Positions 58,353-64,000 of a DNA stretch of 64,000 nucleotides are shown here, one piece after another. A program made the position numbers and the translations under genes. The notes under the pieces are model-generated. The model saw only the letters and a program-made list of their open reading frames with translations, did not search any database and had not been told where the DNA came from. This stretch comes from Chloroflexota bacterium (GTDB taxonomy: Bacteria > Chloroflexota > JAJPGV01). Each line of letters starts with the position of its first letter. Position 1 is the first letter of the stretch. Location of the stretch: positions 124,001-188,000 of the forward strand of contig JAJPGV010000035.1 in NCBI GenBank assembly GCA_021325635.1, written 5' to 3'.

Positions 58353-59365
58353 AGCTGCTGATCACCGGAGGCGCCGGCTTCATCGGCAGCAACTACGTGC
58401 ACCTGGTCCTGGAGGAGCACCCCGAGGACAGCATCACGGTCATTGACAAGCTGACCTATGCCGGCAACCCGGCCAACCTCGAAGACGTCCAGGACCGGAT
58501 CTCGTTCGTGCACGGCGACATTGCCGACGCCGACGTGGTGAACGACCTGGTGGCAGGTGTCGACGCCGTGGTCAACTTCGCCGCGGAATCACACGTCGAT
58601 CGATCGCTCGAGAATTCGGATGACTTCATCCGCACCAACGTGCAGGGCACCAAGACGCTGCTGAAGGCGGCCCTCGACAGAGCCGGCTGCCGCTACCTCC
58701 AGGTTTCGACGGACGAGGTCTACGGCGCCGTTCTGACCGGCCACTCGCGCGAGACCGATGCGCTCGATCCGCGCAGCCCTTACTCGGCGGCCAAGGCCGG
58801 GGGAGATCTGCTGGTGCGGTCGTACTTCTCGAGCTATGGCCTGGACGCGGTCATCACGCGTGGGGCCAACACCATCGGCCCCCACCAATATCCCGAGAAG
58901 GTCGTTCCGCTGTTCGTCACCAACGCCATCGACGGCGAGCCGCTGCCGATCTACGGTGACGGGCAGGCAGTGCGCGATTACGTGTACGTGCGCGACCACT
59001 GTGAGGCCATCGACCTGGTCCTGCGCAAGGGACGCGCGGGCGAAATCTACAACGTGGGTGCCAGTCGGGAGTTGAATACCATCGACGTGTCGGACCGTGT
59101 GCTGGACCTGCTGGGCAAGCCTCGCACCCTCAAGCGTCTGGTGACCGACCGGCCTGGCCACGACCGCCGCTACAGCGTCGACTGGACCAAGATCCGTGAG
59201 CTTGGCTGGACGCCGCGCCATTCGGTGGACGAGACCTTCGATCGCACCGTCCGCTGGTACGAGACCCACCAGCCGTGGTGGAGGTCGATCAAGTCGGGAG
59301 ACTTCGCCGTTTTCTACGAGCGCTGGTACGGCCAGCGGCTGGCCTCGGCGCGCGCCGGGGAGTAA
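58349..59365 (+). CDS. rfbB: dTDP-glucose 4,6-dehydratase
   Basis: The 338-residue SDR enzyme converts dTDP-glucose to the 4-keto-6-deoxy sugar. The NAD motif is TGGAGFIGSNYVHLVLEEHP, and the catalytic set is STDEVYGAV with YSAAKAGGD. DHCEAIDLVLRKGRAGEIYNVG is the family C-terminal signature. It overlaps rfbA by 4 nt. Confidence 0.97.
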   Translation: MKLLITGGAGFIGSNYVHLVLEEHPEDSITVIDKLTYAGNPANLEDVQDRISFVHGDIADADVVNDLVAGVDAVVNFAAESHVDRSLENSDDFIRTNVQGTKTLLKAALDRAGCRYLQVSTDEVYGAVLTGHSRETDALDPRSPYSAAKAGGDLLVRSYFSSYGLDAVITRGANTIGPHQYPEKVVPLFVTNAIDGEPLPIYGDGQAVRDYVYVRDHCEAIDLVLRKGRAGEIYNVGASRELNTIDVSDRVLDLLGKPRTLKRLVTDRPGHDRRYSVDWTKIRELGWTPRHSVDETFDRTVRWYETHQPWWRSIKSGDFAVFYERWYGQRLASARAGE

Positions 59366-60220
59366 GTGTCGCTAGCGGTTATCGGCGCCGCTGGGCAGCT
59401 TGGCCGTCAGGTTCCGGCCGACGTCGGGCTTACGCGCGATCAGCTGGACCTGGCGCGCCCCGAGACCATCGTCCCCGCCCTCGATCGAGCGCAGCCGCAG
59501 GGAGTGATACTCACCGCGGCCTACACCGACGTGGATGGCTGTGAATCGAACCGGGAGCACGCCTATGCCGTCAACGGCACCGGGCCAGGGCTCGTAGCGC
59601 GCTGGTGTGAGGGCAATGGAGCCTGGCTCGTGCTCGTGAGCACCAACTGCGTGTTCGACGGCAGCAAGGACGGGCCGTACGTGGAGGACGACGAGCCGCG
59701 TCCCATCAGCGTCTATGGGGCCAGCAAGCTGGCGGGCGAGCAGGCGGTCAAGGACAGCACGAATCGCTACTTCATCGTGCGGACGTCGTGGATATTCGGG
59801 CCCGGCGGCAGCAACTTCGTGACCAAGGTGCTGCAATGGGCGTCGACGCAGCCGGTGATGAAGGGCGTGTGCGATGAGCATTCCTCGCCGACCTACGCTC
59901 CCGACCTTGGCCCGGCGCTGGTGGCGCTGGGCCTCACGGGCCGCTATGGCACGTACCATCTGGCGAACGCCGGCAGCTGCTCCCGGCTGGAGTACATGCA
60001 GGCGATCCTGGACGAGGCGGGAATCGAGAAGGCGATCGAGCCGGTCCGGCTGGCGGATTTCCAGCGTCCGTCGCGGCCTCCGGCGCAATCTGCCCTGGCT
60101 AACACGCAGGCCGCCGCGTTGGGCATCGAGCTTCGCCCGTGGAGGGCAGCCCTGCATGAGTACGTCCGCGCCGAGCTGGCAGGCGCCGGCAATCGATCGG
60201 CGCCAGGACCGTTGTTGTGA
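59366..60220 (+). CDS. rfbD: dTDP-4-dehydrorhamnose reductase
   Basis: The 284-residue SDR starts at the GTG directly after the rfbB stop. AVIGAAGQLGRQV is the NADPH motif, with NCVFDGSKDGPYVEDDEPRPISVYGASKLAGEQ holding the catalytic Tyr-Lys, and RTSWIFGPGGSNFVTKVLQWA the substrate region. It makes the last step to dTDP-L-rhamnose. The epimerase RfbC that should precede it is not in the window, so either it lies elsewhere or a different sugar is made. Confidence 0.94.
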   Translation: MSLAVIGAAGQLGRQVPADVGLTRDQLDLARPETIVPALDRAQPQGVILTAAYTDVDGCESNREHAYAVNGTGPGLVARWCEGNGAWLVLVSTNCVFDGSKDGPYVEDDEPRPISVYGASKLAGEQAVKDSTNRYFIVRTSWIFGPGGSNFVTKVLQWASTQPVMKGVCDEHSSPTYAPDLGPALVALGLTGRYGTYHLANAGSCSRLEYMQAILDEAGIEKAIEPVRLADFQRPSRPPAQSALANTQAAALGIELRPWRAALHEYVRAELAGAGNRSAPGPLL

Positions 60221-61182
60221 CCTCGGACGGAGTGGAACAGCCGACGGTGAAGGTGAGCGTGGCCATTCCGAATTGGAATGGCGCTCGTTTCCTGCCCGCC
60301 TGCCTGGACTCCTTGCGAGCGCAAACCTTCCGGGACTTCGACGTCGTGGTCGTGGACAACGGCTCGACCGACGAATCGCTGTCCCTGCTGGAGGAGCGCT
60401 ACCCGGAGGTGCGCGTGGTGCGCTGGCCGGCAAACCGCGGTGTGGCGGCTGCCTTCAACGAGGGTCTGCGCCAGTGCCGCGGCGAGATGCTGGCGCTGCT
60501 CAACAACGATATGGAGCTCGACCGGCGATGGTTGGAGGCGCTGGTGCCAGCGCTCGACTCGGATGCCAGTCTGGGAGCGTGCGCCTCCAAGATCCTGTTC
60601 ATCGACCGGCGGACGATTAACTCCGCCGGTGACTTCTACACCAGGGACGGCGTGCCTGGCAACAGGGGCGCCAGGGAGCTCGATCGGGGCCAGTACGATC
60701 GGCCGGAGCTGGTATTCGGCGCCAGCGGGGGGGCGGCGCTGTTCCGCCGCAGCGTATTCGAGCAGATCGGGCCATTCGACGAAGATCTGGTGAGCTACTG
60801 CGAGGACGTGGACTGGAGCTTCCGTATGCAGCTCGCCGGCTACCGCTGCCTGTACGTTCCTGAGGCCCTGGCCTATCACTGGGGCAGCGCCACCGGTGGT
60901 GGGGAATTGGCCAGCTTCTACTGCGGCCGCAACTTCATCCGGGTGCTGTTCAAGAACCTGCCCAGGAGCGTCCTGCGGAGACACTGGCGCGCTATCCTGT
61001 GGCGGGAGCTCAGCCTGGCGGGGGAGGCCCTGCGGCACGGCCGCGAGCCGGCCGCGCGGGCGCGGCTGGCCGGCCAAGCCGCCGGACTTCGGGCCATTCC
61101 GGCAACGCTTCGAGAGCGCAGGCGAACCATGCGTATGAAAAGGGTGAGTGACGATTACATCGAGTCCATCCTCGTCCATTAA
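60217..61182 (+). CDS. Glycosyltransferase family 2, rhamnosyltransferase-like
   Basis: The 321-residue GT-A enzyme begins VKVSVAIPNWNGARFLPACLDSLRAQTF and has VVVVDNGSTDESL, LALLNNDMELDRRWLEALV (DXD-like) and EDVDWSFRMQLAGYRCLYVPEALAYHWGSAT. The WbbL-like pattern and the dTDP-rhamnose genes next to it make rhamnosyl transfer likely. It starts at GTG, overlapping rfbD by 4 nt. The C-terminal basic helix may bind the membrane. Confidence 0.9.
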   Translation: MTSDGVEQPTVKVSVAIPNWNGARFLPACLDSLRAQTFRDFDVVVVDNGSTDESLSLLEERYPEVRVVRWPANRGVAAAFNEGLRQCRGEMLALLNNDMELDRRWLEALVPALDSDASLGACASKILFIDRRTINSAGDFYTRDGVPGNRGARELDRGQYDRPELVFGASGGAALFRRSVFEQIGPFDEDLVSYCEDVDWSFRMQLAGYRCLYVPEALAYHWGSATGGGELASFYCGRNFIRVLFKNLPRSVLRRHWRAILWRELSLAGEALRHGREPAARARLAGQAAGLRAIPATLRERRRTMRMKRVSDDYIESILVH

Positions 61183-61963
61183 TCCCCTCCTCAGCATCGT
61201 CATCCCCACCTACAACGAGAAGCAGCGCATCGGCGCAACTATCGAGAAGGTGGCCGCGTTCGTGGTGCAGCAGCCTTATCCGATAGAGGTGCTGGTGGTG
61301 GACGACGGCAGTTCGGACGGCACCGCTGACCTGGTCGACGCTCTGCGCACTGGCAACGAGCGCATCAGCACGCTGCGCGGCGATCACCGCGGGAAGGCGT
61401 ACACGGTGCGTACCGGCATGCTGGCGGCGAAGGGTGATTACGTGCTCTTCTCCGACGCCGACCTTTCCACGCCCATCGAGGAAGTCACCCGCTTCCTCCC
61501 TTTCTTACAGGATGGCTACGACGTGGTCATTGGGTCGCGCGAAGCGCCCGGCGCCCAGCGCTATGACGAGCCGGCCTTCCGCCATCTCATGGGTCGCATC
61601 TTCACTCGGATGGTGCAGGTCATCACCGGCCAGCGCTTCGAAGACACGCAGTGCGGCTTCAAGGCCTTCAGCCGCCGCGCCGCGAAGATCATCTTCTCCA
61701 GGGTGCAGCTGTACGGCGCCAACAGCCCGGTGATCGCCCACAGCAAGGTCACCGGCTTCGACGTCGAGCTGCTGTTCCTGGCCCGCAAGGAGGGCATGCG
61801 CATTCGGGAAGTGCCGGTGCGCTGGTACTACTCGCCCGGCAGCAAGGTCGATCCTCTGCGGGATTCGTGGCAGAACCTGATGGACGTAGTGAAGGTGCGC
61901 CTCAACGACGTTCGAGGCCGTTACCAGGGCGGGCCCAGGGACGCGGAAGTCGAAAGCCGCTAG
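61148..61963 (+). CDS. Glycosyltransferase family 2, dolichyl/polyprenyl-phosphate type
   Basis: The 271-residue protein has LLSIVIPTYNEKQRIGATIEKVAAFV, VLVVDDGSSDGTADLV, VLFSDADLSTPIEEVTRFLPF and the TQCGFKAFSRRAAKIIF block of polyprenyl-phosphate glucose/mannose synthases (Alg5-like). It may make a lipid-linked monosaccharide for the polytopic enzymes downstream. The GTG start overlaps the previous gene by 35 nt; a slightly later start is possible. No membrane anchor is present at its C-terminus. Confidence 0.88.
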   Translation: MTITSSPSSSINPLLSIVIPTYNEKQRIGATIEKVAAFVVQQPYPIEVLVVDDGSSDGTADLVDALRTGNERISTLRGDHRGKAYTVRTGMLAAKGDYVLFSDADLSTPIEEVTRFLPFLQDGYDVVIGSREAPGAQRYDEPAFRHLMGRIFTRMVQVITGQRFEDTQCGFKAFSRRAAKIIFSRVQLYGANSPVIAHSKVTGFDVELLFLARKEGMRIREVPVRWYYSPGSKVDPLRDSWQNLMDVVKVRLNDVRGRYQGGPRDAEVESR

Positions 61964-62021
61964 CTTGCGCCGCGGCGGATTGGGCTGCCCCAGGACAGGC
62001 CGGCGCCGCGCAGCCTGACGC

Positions 62022-63386
62022 ATGAGCCTGGCTAGAGCGGACACAGCGCTGTCCATTGGGAGTCCCATGCGCGTCACTCGCGGGCACGCCGCCCTGGCGC
62101 TCATCGCCGCGATCTACCTGCTGCTCGCGACCGCCTACGCCTTCGCCACGCCTCCCTGGCAGGCGCCCGACGAGCCGGCGCACTTCAACTACGTGCAGTA
62201 CCTGGCCGAACGCGGCCAGCTGCCGGTCCTCCAGGCCGGTGATTACCCGGCGCAGATCCTTCCGCTGGGCCCGCGGACCAACCTGCCCAGCCTGGCGCCG
62301 TTCCGCTACGAAGCGCATCAGCCGCCGCTGTACTACGCGCTGGGAGCGGTGGTGTACAAGCTTGGGGGACGGCTCCACGCGCTTCGCCTGCTGTCGGTCC
62401 TGTTCGGGTTGCTGCTGCTGCCGGTGGCCTATTGCTGCGCCAGGCTCGTCCTGCCCGAGAAGGGCCGTCTCGGGCTGGCAGCCGCCGCGATGGCCGGCCT
62501 CCCGCCCATGGTCCTGTTCGTCGACGCTTCGGTCCAGAATGACAGCCTGGCCGACCTGGTCGTCTCGCTGCTGCTGCTGCTGTACGTGGCACTGGCGGCG
62601 GGCTGGCGAAGGCGCTGGGCCTGGCCGGCGCTGGGTCTCTTGCTCGGCGCCGCCCTGCTGACCAAAGTGACCATTTACCTGCCGGCGGCGCTGCTGGCCG
62701 CCGGCTGTGTGCTGTTGGGGTCATGGCGGCCGAAGGATCCCCGCGCAGGCTTTGCCCGGCGTCTGCTGCTCAATGGCGGCCAGGCTGCCGGGGCAGCGGC
62801 TGTGGTTGCCGGCTGGTGGTTCGTGCGCAACGGGCTGATCTACGGCTGGAGCGATCTCTTCGTCCAGGCACGCCAGAAGGACGTGGCCGCGGGTCAGCTG
62901 CAGACGGGAGCCTTCGGCGAGGCGCAGCTGATGAACTTCGTGGCTGTGAGCTTCCACAGCTTCTGGGGGCAGTTCGGCTGGATGTCGGTGCCGCTGCCCG
63001 AGCGGGACTACGCGCTGCTGGAAGCGTTCACGGCGGCAGTAGCAGCCGGTTGGCTGGCGTGGGGAGTCAGACGGCTGGTCAGTCGGGGGATGAGCGCCGC
63101 GTTGAGCGGGGCCCTGGCTTCGGCCGGTCCGGCCTGGCTCGGGCTGTTCCTGACCTGGGCGGCCGTGCTGGCCGGCGATGTGATCTACAACTTGACCTTC
63201 GTGCAGCCGCAGGGACGGTATCTCTTCCCGGCAATGGTGCCGATAGCGCTGTTCACGGTCTGGGGCTTGGCCGGACTGCTGCCTCGCCGGCTCTGGCCCG
63301 GCCTGGCCGCCGCGCTGCCCCTGGCGCTCCTGCTGTTCAGCATCTACACGCTGAGACACGACGTGCTGCCGGCGTTCTATGGCTGA
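62022..63386 (+). CDS. Polytopic membrane glycosyltransferase-like protein (DUF2142/GT39-like)
   Basis: The 454-residue protein has about 11 hydrophobic helices. The first external loop contains PPWQAPDEPAHFNYVQYLAERGQLP and YEAHQPPLYYALGAVVY, matching the DUF2142 and GT-C glycosyltransferases that use polyprenyl-phosphate sugars; DEP could hold the catalytic Asp. A later large loop includes SFWGQFGWMSVPLPERDY. The preceding GT2 enzyme could supply its donor. The ATG at 62022 is used; an ATG at 62067 is also possible. Confidence 0.82.
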   Translation: MSLARADTALSIGSPMRVTRGHAALALIAAIYLLLATAYAFATPPWQAPDEPAHFNYVQYLAERGQLPVLQAGDYPAQILPLGPRTNLPSLAPFRYEAHQPPLYYALGAVVYKLGGRLHALRLLSVLFGLLLLPVAYCCARLVLPEKGRLGLAAAAMAGLPPMVLFVDASVQNDSLADLVVSLLLLLYVALAAGWRRRWAWPALGLLLGAALLTKVTIYLPAALLAAGCVLLGSWRPKDPRAGFARRLLLNGGQAAGAAAVVAGWWFVRNGLIYGWSDLFVQARQKDVAAGQLQTGAFGEAQLMNFVAVSFHSFWGQFGWMSVPLPERDYALLEAFTAAVAAGWLAWGVRRLVSRGMSAALSGALASAGPAWLGLFLTWAAVLAGDVIYNLTFVQPQGRYLFPAMVPIALFTVWGLAGLLPRRLWPGLAAALPLALLLFSIYTLRHDVLPAFYG

Positions 63387-64000
63387 GACGCTGCAGCGAA
63401 AAGCGAAGCTCCGAGCCGCCGTGCGCTCGGAAGGCCCGCCGCTGCTGTTCCTACTGGCGGCTGCGGTGCTGTTCTTCTGGAAGTCGACCTTGGGCGGCAA
63501 GGTGCTCCTGCCGGTGGACGATCTGTTCCAGTTCCAGCCCTGGGCGGCGTACGCGCCGGCCGGCTTCCAGGGACCGCACAACGGCCTGATTGCCGACTCC
63601 ATCCTCGAAAACTTCGGCTGGAAGACGTTCCTGCTGGAGAGCATCCGCAACCGCCAGCTGCCTCTGTGGAATCCGTACATCCTGGCCGGGACCCCCTTCT
63701 TTGCGCCGGGCCAGGCCAGTGTGCTGTACCCGTTCGTGCTGCTGTGGCTGATCGTGCCGATCGCCTACGCGTACGGCTATTTCGCCGCGCTGCACCTGTT
63801 CTTCGCGGGAGCGTTCAGCTACGCCTTTCTGAGGGTTGCCGGCACATCCCGCACGGGCGGGACCAGCGGCGCGCTGGCGTTCATGTTCAGCGGCCGGCTG
63901 GTGACGAGCGTGCTGTGGCCGCAGATGATCGGCGCCATTGTTTACCTGCCGCTGCTGCTCCTGCTGGTCGAGCTCGCCGTGCGTCAGGCCCGGACGCGCT
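63379..64000 (+). CDS. Polytopic membrane protein, YfhO-like, truncated by window edge
   Basis: The ATG at 63379 overlaps the previous gene by 8 nt. The visible ~207 residues include several helices and the motifs LPVDDLFQFQPWAAYAP, NRQLPLWNPYILAGTPFFAPGQASVLYP and GALAFMFSGRLVTSVLWPQM. These match the YfhO family of large membrane proteins linked to glycosylation of lipid-linked or wall polymers. The rest lies beyond the window. Confidence 0.8.
   Translation, partial: MAETLQRKAKLRAAVRSEGPPLLFLLAAAVLFFWKSTLGGKVLLPVDDLFQFQPWAAYAPAGFQGPHNGLIADSILENFGWKTFLLESIRNRQLPLWNPYILAGTPFFAPGQASVLYPFVLLWLIVPIAYAYGYFAALHLFFAGAFSYAFLRVAGTSRTGGTSGALAFMFSGRLVTSVLWPQMIGAIVYLPLLLLLVELAVRQARTR

Noticed and set aside
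1-64000. CRISPR array, insertion sequence or prophage
   Set aside because: No regularly spaced repeats, transposase, integrase or terminal inverted repeats were found on either strand.

Overview
The window is about 64 kb of GC-rich, densely packed bacterial chromosome. It carries core genes (parAB, plsY, murI, tldD/tldE, moaC/moaB, dprA, valS, ychF, rpsF-ssb-rpsR, rpsU, two tRNAs) mixed with accessory metabolism and one long envelope-polysaccharide operon. The gene set (DUF4446 and DUF5667 proteins, an F420/FMN-type luciferase-like oxidoreductase, a PPi-type phosphofructokinase, a CopC-CopD fusion, many GTG/TTG starts) fits an uncultivated Chloroflexota-like or neighbouring lineage. The sequence alone does not fix the taxonomy. 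There is no phage, transposon, CRISPR array or rRNA.

Layout. 1-5 kb: the tail of a glycosidase-like gene, an ECF sigma factor with a DUF5667 membrane partner, a glycosyltransferase, a tiny orphan protein, DUF4446, and a cupredoxin lipoprotein. 5-15 kb: a catabolic island with a luciferase-like oxidoreductase, an asparaginase-family enzyme, an isochorismatase-fold amidase, an allantoinase-like amidohydrolase, a three-subunit xanthine-dehydrogenase-type molybdoenzyme and a tricarballylate-dehydrogenase-like flavoprotein. 15-21 kb: an HTH protein, a secreted protein and a five-gene copper/cytochrome envelope cluster. 21 kb: tRNA-Val and tRNA-Leu. 21-29 kb: a metallo-beta-lactamase/receiver fusion, two MFS transporters, an orphan ABC ATPase lacking several canonical motifs, divergent plsY and parAB, and a Fur regulator. 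29-43 kb: tldD/tldE, murI, moaC-moaB, HIT, regulators, dprA, a coding-like frame with no normal start, PPi-PFK, GGDEF and a third MFS. 43-50 kb: rpsU with a strong terminator, valS, ychF, rpsF-ssb-rpsR, and a SurA-N-like membrane protein.

50.4-64 kb is one forward, mostly overlapping operon for exopolysaccharide or O-antigen-like glycan. It holds two GT4 enzymes, a polyprenyl-phosphate sugar transferase, two Wzz-like proteins, a separate BY-kinase and its PHP phosphatase, rfbA-rfbB-rfbD for dTDP-sugars (no rfbC in the window), two GT2 enzymes and two polytopic membrane proteins, the last cut by the window edge.

The clearest window-wide signal outside the genes is a -10-like hexamer (TAGAAT, TAAGAT, TACCCT and relatives) placed 5-8 nt before the start codon of at least a dozen genes that lack a Shine-Dalgarno. 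This suggests widespread leaderless transcription. Other genes (ssb, rpsF, rpsR, the 59-aa orphan, the isochorismatase-fold gene) have classical ribosome binding sites, so both initiation modes appear to coexist.
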